Assembly: GCF_024713975.1 (NCBI RefSeq) | Contig: NC_091098.1 | Span: forward strand, 11,008,816-11,072,815 | Length of the DNA stretch: 64,000 nt | From: Paralichthys olivaceus | Taxonomy: Eukaryota; Chordata; Actinopteri; Pleuronectiformes; Paralichthyidae | Direction: 5' to 3' | Shown here: in pieces, positions 1 to 12,367 of the stretch | Position numbering within the stretch: position 1 is the stretch's first letter | How the letters are laid out: each line of letters opens with the position of its first letter | The notes under the pieces: model-generated | The model's input: the letters and a program-made list of their open reading frames with translations, nothing else | Database searches by the model: none | What the model was told of the DNA's origin: nothing | Made by a program: the position numbers and the translations under genes

Positions 1-230
1 TTGGGTTCTGCTGTGTCAGGCTGCAGCAGCATGTCATGTTTTCCTGGCCTCTGCAGCGGAACGTGAAGGAGATAAGCAGCCAGAGCAGAAAAAGGGCGTG
101 AGAGGAGTTGTCACCACCACAGACAACTGTTGCTGACAATATGGTCGATGGGGGGATGTGATGCAAGCAAAATAAGTTTATAGTCAATAGTGCAACAAAC
201 ACAACACACCTGCACAAGCACAGGAAATGC

Positions 231-231
231 A

Positions 232-313
<82 letters not shown>

Positions 314-314
314 G
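231..314. repeat. (TG)n microsatellite with TTT interruptions
   Basis: Compound dinucleotide repeat of alternating TG interrupted at regular spacing by TTTG. It lies downstream of l3mbtl1 and codes nothing. Confidence 0.95.
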
Positions 315-427
315 AAATCGATCATATAAAAGAAGAAGCAGAGACTGTGAATCAGACAAGACAGCTTTGGACATTTATTAATTCATATGGATTGAATGGC
401 ATTTGTGACCCGAGATTATCTTCACTT

Positions 428-478
428 GCACACTCACACAAACTCTCTCACACACACACTCACTCACACACACACATG
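428..478. repeat. Imperfect (CA)n microsatellite
   Basis: CA-rich stretch with CTCA and CTCT interruptions, 114 bases after the TG tract. The two tracts are complementary in character and could pair in single-stranded DNA or RNA. Confidence 0.85.
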
Positions 479-499
479 TAAATCCCATCAGAGAGACAC

Positions 500-1902
500 A
501 CAAAGAAGTCATACTCCAGGAGCCCTTAAAACTTTCCAGTAAAATAACTTTTCATCTAACAATATCAAATCCATCCTTTTTTTTTTAAACCTATTCTGAC
601 ATAAAATGTAAACATTTGAAAGAACAAACACTCTGAATGGAATTTCCATCACATCTGAACAATAGGCCGCTCCACTGGCTCCACATCAAATCCATGTTTA
701 TAGTGCTATCATGTGGATTTTTGCACTCTCTAGTGACCAAGTGTGAGAAAATCATGTGTAAAAATCCACTTGGATTTCACAGTTGTGCTAACATGCCAAT
801 GCAAAGTGTCTATTTCATCTATTAAGATTTGTAAAGAAAATCACTTTTTTTTATGCAAAAGTAAAAACACTGTTGTTTCTGACTCTAGATTGGAGGGTAC
901 GATTTTAAATGAGGGCTCTGGTTATCACTTCAGTGTTCACAGTAACGGTGCATCTGCCACAGCACTACACCTTTCTCTGATAGTCTGAACAAAGTAGCTT
1001 ATTTATTTAACTTCCATTGTATTCTATTAGAATTAGTCTGATAACAAAGTAGCAGCAATATGAAGTGTTGCTGTATACAGTACATCTGTCTCAATATTTT
1101 TATATTGCACAAAACGTGAAGCTTGTAGCAGCTTCACTGACCAGCCTCAGCAGCTGCATTAAACTGGCCACATGTCCCTCAGCCCACAGTCCCCCCATTT
1201 ATTTTCTTTTAAACAACATTGATATTTTTCACAGTTAGTTAGTACATCTGGAATTTCAGTGTTTTTAACTAATGGTTTTGTCCAAACAGGCAGCAGTTTC
1301 TCATGAAGATGAGGTCTTGTGTAAAGTTCGTTTTTTCCCAAATTCCCCTGGCTCCTCACCCGGTCTGAGCTCAGTTCCAACTGACCTGTGGAACAGCTTG
1401 AATTAATAGGAACGATACTCATTCAGGTAGATAACATATTAAATCAGTTTCTGAGAAGCTCCAGTGCAGCTGTGAGTTGCAGCATGATTCTTCTGCTTCT
1501 CCAGAAGCAGGTGCCACAACAGCTGGATATTCAAAACAAGTGGCGTTTGGTAGTCTGGTAAAAATCGAACTGTGATACTGAACCAATCTCATCAATTGTA
1601 AATCCACCAAACTATAAAAAACGTCTGTTGGTGCCCCTCACCTGCTTCTGCTGCCTTTTATCCACTCTTCACAGTTTGTCCATCATCTTCATGACATTCC
1701 TCCATTATTCCCCAAAAATATTTGCATTGCCTTATTTCCCTTTTTCTCAACACCCCCCACCCCCCTCTCTGATGGGTACAGGACACCAAACACATGAAAA
1801 AAGGGGTCAGGGTCTTTTTCCCTGCAATAGAATGAATTTGGCACATAATGATTGGTGGTCCCACTCCCCCCATGCCCACCCTCCCAATGAGCGAGGGCAG
1901 GA
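500..1902 (-). other. l3mbtl1: l3mbtl1 3' UTR and downstream flank
   Basis: No coding sequence is recognisable here. The minus strand has an AATAAA hexamer at 1203-1198, about 700 bases after the stop, and another at 1007-1002; either could end the mRNA. The open frames seen here on both strands resemble nothing known. No splice-bounded exon of a further downstream gene was found between base 1 and the microsatellites. Confidence 0.5.
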
Positions 1903-4693
1903 TCACTTAAGTCCCTCGTCTGTGCTCTTGAACATGAGGATGGCGTTGGAGATCTTGAGGGCGGGGCCAAGCTTGATGCTCATGATTTTCACAATGTCGG
2001 TCTGGGTGAGCAGCAGGAAGGCCTCCCCGTCAATCATCTGCAGAGACGCAACAGTGGAGATGTCAGTGGTCATAATCACGGAGGGGTCAACAAAATAAAA
2101 GAAATATCTTATTATACACCTTGAAAATGAGATTTGGACAATATTATAATGTTCCCTTTTCTTGAGATGACCAAGTGTTAATTTGAGTTGTTGGACATGT
2201 GTGAGATCATAGTTTGTAATGTTTGTAGACTTAATGTTTGTGCACTAGCTGCCCAGTTCCAAATGGCAGACTGACACAGTTTGGTACTAGGTAGTGAACA
2301 TAATGAGGCATTTAGCGGGCAGATATTTTCATTGGGGCTAAAGAGTTGCTGAAGAACATAACGGAGACAAAGGGGGAGCGAACATTGGACAAAAACTCAA
2401 TTGAATGCTAATGTTGATCCATGTCACTCATGATCAAGCCCCTGTTAGGAAATTGTCAATATCAGAATTAATAAGTGATAACAGGCCTATATCATATCTT
2501 AACAATTTCTGCTCTGCCACTGACAGTGTGTCTTCAGTAAAGAACAACAGACACATAGCAACACTGAGTGAATCACAGCAAACAACTGATGTTTAATACT
2601 ATTAAGTATTTTCCCTACACAAGTGTCTACAGTGCAACATGACAGCTAATTATGATGATGTTGTGTGGCTTTATTCACGAGCACTCAGTGGTCTCACCTC
2701 GTCTTTAAACAGACGAGCTTGTTCTTCACAGCCGATTAGATTCTGGACAAAACTGGAGACCTGCAGCGTAGAGTACACATATTTTGAATAATCAAAACAG
2801 TTAGAGATTTCCGACACATCAGAGAAAATAAATAAATAAGAAAGTAAGCAATGATACTCACTGACCTCTTCAACGTTCCATGCCACTACCTGGCTCGCGT
2901 GAATGCCCTGAACGCCAGGCAGCAGTTTACAGTGCTGCTCCCAGCACAGAGACAGTGTCCTGTCTGACTGGCCACTCAGCGCTGACATGAACAGTGATGG
3001 ATACACTTCTGAGGACATGTCTTAGAAACACACATAAAAACATGTCAATATATGAACACTAACAGATTTTGACACATCAACAGTAGAAACAAAGTAGTAA
3101 TTGATTCCATGTAGATGTCTTTGTAGAAGTAACTAGGCTTGGGTGTGTGTATGCAGACAGATAGAAAACTGTTTCTAGTGGATAAAATAAATGTGGTGGG
3201 AGATGATGGAGGAGCGTAGCCACTGAGCAAACAAGTTGCTGTCCATATCCCCTATGTTAATAAAGTTCAGTCAAAGAAGGATCAGCAAAAAACAAAAAAA
3301 AACTCACTCTGGTAGTCTCTCTGCTGGTTCTTCCTGTATTTGGGAGGACGACCGATCCTGAAAACAGAGAAAAACATACATGTGGGAAAAAAAATGAAAC
3401 CTACACGTGCAACTATGCACATGCTTATACACATGCTTACCTGCCACGGTAATGGGTCTTCTTGGTTCTCTGGCCAAAGAAGAGGTTCCTCTTGCACTCC
3501 GAGTCTGAAAGCTCAGCCTTCAGCCTGCCCTGGTTACGCTCAGCCAGCGGGCAGCCAGATATGCAGTGATGAGCGGTGAAACGACCAGTCACATGGCCTG
3601 AACCGTCACAGCCTGGAGTCGGACACTTCCTGTTTAAATGACAGAAAACCACGATCATATGGAAATCTGGCCTCAGTACAATTTAAAGGTTAGACTTGGT
3701 AAGTTGTAACTTTGACAATAGGGATGATGGGAGGGGGTGGAATGTATCGGTTGCATTCATTTCAAAAATGCACACTGCTCTTGCCTTTTAAAGGATTCCT
3801 AACCCTAACTTTAAAAATATAAACAATCACATCATTATTTCAAAGTTTGAAAACGTTGTCAATGCTTTTAAAGTCTTTATCTCAGGGACTGGTGTGTAAT
3901 TTTATTGGTAAATAAAGCATTATTTTCGACCTGTTGTGGAAGCTGTACTTGTTGGATCTGGGGTGGCTGATGGGTTTGCAGGGAACAGAGGAGGGGTAGA
4001 CAGACTGACCCGTAGCAGGAAGCTCCCTCACACCTATAAACACAAATACAGTCAGATGAGGCCTCACATGTGCACACACAGCAGGATGTTCAACAAACCC
4101 TCATCCCATGCTGCTTGGTGCAACATTATTTCTGTTATGAACTTACAAGCAGTGCAGATTTCAACATGCTAGATACTTTTGACTGGTCAGAGTAGACAAA
4201 GAGTGAAGCCATGCGTGAGCTTATTATTTACACCTGTGCTTTTTCTGCAGAACAAATCTAAAGATCTTAATCCAGCAGCACACAAGATTATCGGTCCATT
4301 GAGTATATCGGCAACATTCATGGTATTCAGTTGTACTTTGCAACTTCACACACTAAACCTCTAGATGTGTAAAAAGCATTGTAGTTGCTACCATGTGGCT
4401 CCTGTGTTTTGGAGTCCCGTGGGGGAATTTTCAGTGGGTGACCAGTTGCTTCACACCAGCCTGCTGGATGTATGTCTGGGTGATCTGAGTCCATCCACTC
4501 ATCATAGACGTGACTCCAGCCGTCATAATGGATCTGAAGGAGGAACAGTCCAAACCATTAGCAACAAAACCCCAGCTGACAAGTACACACAGTAAGAGCT
4601 ATAATAGACCTGAGTGAGAAACATTTTTAACAATATCATACATATACAAGATCATCAAATATTAACCTCAGACATTTTGTATTTAAACATCAA

Positions 4694-4742
<49 letters not shown>

Positions 4743-7700
4743 GTATTACCTTAATGCGATGAGTCTCGACCTCCTCCACTGTGGCTACTCTGATCAGACC
4801 AGGACTTCGCTTGTCCACGGCCTCCAGTTTCATCTGAGGTTGGAAGCTGTGGGCCACACGCTGGAGAAGATGAGCGAAGAACAATTTCCTTTCAATGAAG
4901 CATTGGTTTCACTTGCACCATTCTTACATAGATTCAGTAGATTGATACTGTGAACGAAGTCAAAAACTGTTCTTTGCTCTCACCACTTTAAATGCATCAG
5001 CAGCCACTGCCTTAGAACCAGTCTCCTCCAGGTAGTGAGACCAGGAGAACTGGGCCTGGTCTGGATAATCTAGAGAAGCAGCAAAAATAGAACAAAATCA
5101 CAGTGATTAATTTGCCCATTAATTTCTCATATGACATCCCTTTACATGATCAGTAAATCCCACATAATTAATTGCCACACTCACAAGTATACATTCTGTG
5201 TGTAGTGTTTACATTTGAAAAATTTGACAGGGCAATGTTGAGGACATGGAGGAGAACTGGACAGGCTTGTTTTTTAGGTAAATGACCCATGATCGACTAT
5301 AATGATCAACAGCGAACACACTGGTCACCTTGGGGTGGCGTTAGGGGCAGGTTCCTCTCCTGGCACCAACCAATCGGATGAATGTATGGACTGCTAGCAT
5401 CACACCTGTATTATTTGACAGCCAACAACGACAACAACATTCAGTTTTGGTATAGATGAAATGATGATGAAGCAATGCTGCAATTTCATTGGAAAGGAAA
5501 AAAACCTGGTGAATTAAATGAGTTAGGAGGCTGCACAGAAAGAGCAGCCGAGCTGATGCTTTGTGACATGTTAACTATCTGGTTTAGTTTCACTAACACT
5601 GCATCCTGCAGCACCAGGGAGCAGTTTTAAATATTTGAATGTCATATGTGGGAATTTGCTGAACAGTTTAGATGACAAGGTATACTCAAAATTTAATGCA
5701 GATTGTTTTTTATTTTATTTCTATTTTATTGTTGGTCCATTTTTTTGAAAAGGAAAAAAATATATAAGTAAGATGTTGATGTTATGCTGTTAAAACCATA
5801 TGAGGTACAGGGATGCCACGTGCAGGTAGGAAAGAGCAACCTCAACTGACTGAGAGCTGCTAATGAGATGTGATTATGCTAGTGTATCTTTTACAGATGC
5901 TGGTAAAAATAAAACTCATTCTCATTCTCTCTAAAGGACGGGTTTTTCTATTGAAGTGTGCTATATATATTTAATAATAAATGTGTAGGACAGACAATGT
6001 TAGCAGCTAATAAAGAAGCAAAGATGTTAGTTGAGACCAAATCATAAAGAACACAAGGAGAAAACAAACTCAAAATTCCATAAAGTGTCTCTATGTTTGC
6101 TGGATGTATAACTAGACTATTTTTTGCTATAACTTTAGCCGAAGCAACTTTATACAGTGATAATATGTCAGGGGAATTAGGCACTTTGTCTGCAAGCAGT
6201 TCTGTCCCTCAGTGGCCACGTTTAGATGAATGCAGGCCCAGCACAACTGAAGTGGAAGTTGTGCAGCTCTACAGCTCCAGCAGCTGTTTGAGAGGAACAA
6301 AGGTGCATGGGTGCTTTAAACACGTAAAACTGTAGTTAACTGAGAAACGTCAGTTTGCAACAGTGAGATGCCTTAACAACATCTTTCTCCTGATGAAGGG
6401 AAATGCAGAGAGTACTGTTCTCAGTGTACATTTTAAAAAATTCTATCCATATCCCAAGTGTCAGTTTCTCCATAGCTGCTCAGTATCATAGTAATTGGAT
6501 CATTTCCCAAATCTAATGTGTTCAGACAGACCCACCAGTAGTCATATGTGTCATCCCAGTTGTCAAAATGAACCAGGAAACGGTAGTCCACCATGTCAGT
6601 GACAGTCGCTACACAGATGAGGGAGGGGTTCATGCGGTCGACAGCCTCCAGCTTCATTCCCATCTCGAAGCTGCACTTCACGTCAATCTGAACAGAAAGC
6701 TCAGATATTGGAAACCTCAACTAGAAATGTGAATTCATGCTTGCAGATGTTATATTACATACTATATACAACAAATTATACTGTATAGCAGCAGTTACCC
6801 TGCCAGGACTGGCGAACAGTTCTTTGGGAGCCACTTGTGCTTTAGTCATTCTCAGGTAGTTGGTCCAGGTAAACTCCTCCTCTTTACAGCCTGCAGAGAC
6901 AGAAAAACAAAAGATTAACTTGATTCATCGTCTGGAAAAGCAGCAAAATATTTAAAACATTTAGAGGAATAATTCAAGACAATGCACTCATTCGCTTTCA
7001 TGCCCAGAGTTAGATGAGAGGACTGATGCCACTCTCATCTTTACTGTACATACAGTACTAGTGTTTCCCCCCCATAAAGACACAGGGGGAAACAGTTTGT
7101 CTGATTCTGTCCAGAAGTGACAACAAAACCATCTGCATCACCTCACATATTTACTTAAGCTGCTTTCAGACATTCACTGAACTCAAGATAATCTCCTTAC
7201 ATTCTCAGCAGGGGCTGTATCTGAGAGCAAAAATGTCCATGTGAATGGCTAAGCACATCAGCCCTCTACTAAAAACTCTGGATAATGTCTGATGTGAGAA
7301 AACAGCAGGATATTCTATGGAGGATTCACAGCAAGCAAGTGGGCATGTTGATGATGTTTCTAACAATGCGAGAGATGCAAAACTGAGAAAAACTCAAAAA
7401 ATACATCTCAGGATGACTACGAAGGGCTATTCTCAAAGAAGACACAGAAAAAGATGTCAGGAAAGCCTTTGGGAATGAGGCCAGATGCTGGTGTTGATGT
7501 GCTGTAAACAAAAATATGTGATCTGCACCACCCCACCTGAACGCTTCAGAGATTTCTGTGTTGTGAATGTTTCAGAGCAGAGAATCTCCTGCTGCGATGA
7601 TCAAATGTGAAAGGTAACCTTCAGAGAAAGTCCAGACACCATTGAACAGACATTTTCAAGAGTTCATGTCTGAAAAAGACTTAATTACCACTTTATATCT

Positions 7701-10700
7701 TATCGTACTTGTATGGGTTAAACAAATTAGATAAAAAAGGTCAATTATAGTTTAAATGCACATAAATGTGTTACCTTTGCTCAAAGCTAGTTTCTTTAGA
7801 GCTAATTCTCTGCAGGCTCATGCTTCATATTTACTCTGTAGACGTGAGCGTGGTACCAACCTTCTCATCTAACTCATGGCCAGAACATGATGAGTGTATT
7901 TCCAAGAGTTTCAGTCTATTCTTTTAAGTGATAAGCTTCGTCCTCTGAAAGGGTAAACATAGTCTTTGGTCTGTGTACACTTTGTTGTCACCTCTGACCT
8001 TTGGGAGTGTGCAGTTTGTGTCCTGTGCTCTCACACCAGCCTGCAGGGTGGATGTCGGGAGAGTTTGCATTCACCCAGAAGTCGTGACAGTCGGAGTAGC
8101 CATCAAAATGGAGCCGCAACCGGTAACCACAGACCTGGACATGACATGACATGAGAAAAACAAAGCCAGGCTGAAGGAGATGACACCTGGCAGGACTCCT
8201 CCTGCATGCAAAGCAGTCTGTGAATTGACTGAAAGGGATTTTCAATTCTAAATAATCCCCCTGGTCATTAAGATCCATGGACCGTGTTAATGGACGTGTG
8301 GCTCACCTCTGCCACAGTGAGGACAAAGTACATGGACGGATGCTGTGGGTCGATGCCTTCCAGCTTCATCCCCTGTTTAAAGCCGTTCTTCACTGTCGGC
8401 ACTCTCTGAGACTAGACACGCAGGATGAAAGAGCAAAATATGTCAGTACAGAACAGACAATAAGATAAAATTAAGTGAAATAAAAATCCTCCTTGTGGGA
8501 AAATTGGTTCAGAGGAAAGATAAGAACACAGCAAATTGACAAGCAGAGTTACAGAAATGTTCTCATAGTGGATTTTTACTTCCTTTTTCTGGAGACAAAA
8601 AGTCTGTGGCCAAGCTCAGATTGCAAAATGGTTAGATAGTTCAAGAAATAAATGTATTTAAAAGAAAACCACTTCAAGAACCTCCTCAACCGTACACTCA
8701 GTAACACGCTGGCTGCATGCATCACTTTCTCCAAGCTAAATTTACATTTCTCATCTCCTCCCTTGACAATGATGTACAATGCCAACTGGGTCTACCCTGT
8801 CCTATAAAGATAGCTGCAGTGGTCGTAAAAGAGGCAGTAAAAAGAAAAAAAGTATGGGTATACTGGGAGAAGCTGTGCGTAGGTAACATGAGTTCAGGCT
8901 GAAGCTGCAGTCTGAATATTAGAGTTTAACATACCTCTTGGAAAAGCTTGTTGGGAGCAGCAATAGCTTTGGTTTCCTCCAAATACAGAGCCCACGTCCA
9001 CTGCTCTGTCTTACTGTCTCCAGCTTCACCAAAAACACAAATTAAAGGAATTTAATAACAGATGACAGACAAGAAGTCAGACTGGGAAGGAAACAGACTC
9101 ATCAGCAGCTAATGTTGCAAGATTGCTGCTTCTGTAATATTACAGGCAACTTCTCAGCAAAATGTTCATCGAAAGTAGAATATTAAAAACAACCACTACA
9201 ACTTTAGGATCAAATAACTGTCTCACAACAAAATCCACTGAAGAAGCATTATAATAAATAAAATGCATTTTTTTTATAGCGTCAGTATTTTTTTAATTCA
9301 ACTTGAAGTTAATTTTAGAGTCATAATTTATTGCTGTTGTTTTATGGAATTGCATTATATGACCAGAGATATTGCATCATTATTTAACTTGTTAAGATGT
9401 TGCCTGCTTAAGTGAAAGGGGAAAGATAAGATAAAAAGATACAGTAAGCAAATTAACAAAAAATTATTGATGAAATGAGACCAACAGAATGACAAAATTA
9501 TTATTCCAACCTGCTCTGATGTGTCGGCTGTCTGCTTTAGAGTCATCCATTTTCTCATCCTAAAAAACATGTAATAAAACTGGTGTGAGTGTAAAGCCAC
9601 GGACAGAGTCACTGAATTAAAGCTGATTTTGATTAGAAAACAAAAATCTTGTGTTATTTGCAAGGACTATTCAGTCAGCTTTTCCCACCATATCACTCAC
9701 AATATCTTTAGTCATGAAATGCCAAAGTCATGCACATTCGAATAAACTCTTCAGATACGACAACATCTGGCTATCTCTTGGTCATCCCCAGATGTTAAGT
9801 GGAGGTAAAATGACTGTCCCACCGTGCCCTCCATGTCGGAGTCTTCCTCAGAGGGACTAAGGTACTCCTTCCTCTTCCTCTTCCTCATGGGTTTCAGGTG
9901 ATCAGGGTTAATTGAGGACACCCTGCCGCCTGCCGGCACTTTTTCCACCCCAACGCTCCTCCTAAGGTGCAGAGAGCACAGATACCATTCCTCAGGTCTA
10001 AACACATCACCACACTCTGAACCACTACCTATTTTTTTGTAGTCATGCAGTTTATTTCTACCTTGCAAACTCAGCTGGGTGCCTGTTTATCAAATTTTAT
10101 ATGCCACTAAATTTGACACTGTACTTTCCTGGGCCAAAAACAACACACAAGCCAAGTGTGAAGCCGATGAGATGAATAGTTTGCGAGTTATGAGTTCCAC
10201 ATACAGACAGACAGACAGACGTTTGTAGAATTAGTAGGTATACATATACATATATATATACATAAAACAATGTACTTAGAGATGCATGAGAGATTATACA
10301 GGAGAAGCAGCCACTGTGAACACACCTGTCAGTGATGGGCTCTCTTCGCAGCTCCTCTGTGTAGGGCCTCGGCACTCTGGGATCATGGTTAAGTTGTCCC
10401 GGTCCGACCTGAACTTCAGGTTTGACGGGAACCAACCTCCCAGGCTCCACAGCTGCTGCACGCACGGGGCCTACAGTGGACAACACATCTATCACATCAG
10501 GAACAGGCGAGTCAGTTAAACTGCTACAGGACGAAACTGACAGTTGATTGAATCCAAATGCATTGGTTAAGTGACTGGAATTTACCTGTATCTCTAGTCT
10601 ATCATTACTTCTGACATGTACTTGAGTAGTTATTTCAATAAATTGTAGTTCTGAGAGTAGTTGTTTTGCAAAATACTTTTCACTCTTACTCAATTACGTT

Positions 10701-12279
10701 TATGATGAAAAAGAAATACTTCTGCGTGAGTGTAACAACTGCTCCGTGGATCTGGTTTCTGGTTTCTGGTATGATCACTGTATTTCCTTGAATAAAAGTA
10801 CAGCTATATATGCAACTAACTGTGAGGAAACTACGCTATGAAACCATGCATCTTCAGGTCGTGCTTAACTCTAAAAATATTTTTAAAACAAAACCTTGTT
10901 TAAACAGCATAAACACTGTAGTGCTTTTACTTTGAAAGGAGTACAGGAAATAGAGTAAATATTTATTTTTGTATCATATTCAACACATGAACATTAAAAC
11001 TGTGGTGAAAGGTCATTTTGACTGTCTATTCCGATGTGAACCACGTGGCACGTGGGGAAAATAGGCAAGACCACGATTCAAAAGATGGATGTTTTAAAAA
11101 CATATGGAGAAATGGTTTATTACTGAAAGGCTACTGAAAATTACATGCCTGAATTTATTTTACATATTTTAATTAGATTTACTTTATTTAGTGGAATACA
11201 TTGTTCTATAATGATTGCATAATAAGCCACTCAAATGTCAACACCAACACCATGTGCCTATATTCGTGCTCTTCACCTGTTTACTTTACACAACCCAGTT
11301 TGGAAGATGTTTATTATATGGTATAGAATTCTTTTGTTTAATTTATTGAAACATTATTTCAATTTTTAAATGTCTGCGTCTTCTTATCTTATGTTAATTA
11401 GGTTAACAGTTTCTAATTCAATTTCAGTGTAGGCTGCATCCAAGCCTTTCCTGGGGGGATTCAGTGAAGGTTTTTTCTTGATGTTTCAAAGCAAACAGTA
11501 CTTAACAGCATGTTTTTTTTGGCATTTTCCTAGTTTTGAATGTCACTTTATTAATTACAATCAATGTGCACTTTACATTACTATTTTACTCTTACTCAAG
11601 TACTTTTTTATGAGTACATTTACTTCTACTTGAGCGATTATAATTATAAAGTAACAATACTTTTACATGAGTACTGTTTCTATTTAATCTACCCACCACT
11701 GTTTCTGTATAAACTTGTTCACTTTTCAGCAGAATTTGTATTCTCCAAACATCTTATATTGATATTTTTAACATGAACCTGCAGCTTCATTATCTTCACT
11801 TGTCAAGAAGAGCTCTGCTGCATCTGATGTAATTCTTGCTCAATTCAGCTTCATGCACATTAGTCATTGTTGAAAAGGGCATGCTGCAATATATGGAAAG
11901 CAGCAGTTTATCATAACACCTACAACATGAGTATTTTTTTATTCTTATAATACAAAACTGTATTTATCAGATATGTACTGTTATATATGAGATGAACACG
12001 TGGTCCCTTTAAAAACAAAAAAAACAGTATTTCTTGGTATTTTTCTGTCAGGCATTGAAATTGGCAGCTACTACTTCAATCTAAAATGTAGTATTTCTTG
12101 CTAAGTCCCTGATGATACAACAACCTTATGTAACTATGAGTCTACCTGGCTTGTCTGCTGGAGCCCCTTCTGCGTCAGCGGATCTCCCAGAAGTCCCTGC
12201 TGCTAATTCAGCTGTGCTGCTGGTGGTCCCTGGGGTGATCAGTGTGCTCAGCGTTCCTACGTCACTCACGCAGAACTAC

Positions 12280-12367
<88 letters not shown>

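Noticed and set aside
1628-2098. 156-codon plus-strand frame
   Set aside because: Antisense shadow of the last l3mbtl1 exon and its 3' UTR; no homology.
10471-10693. Longer 5' version of the l3mbtl1 exon ending at 10326
   Set aside because: The frame is open, but the upstream acceptor TCCTGTAG gives the wrong phase relative to the preceding exon; the acceptor after 10470 fits.
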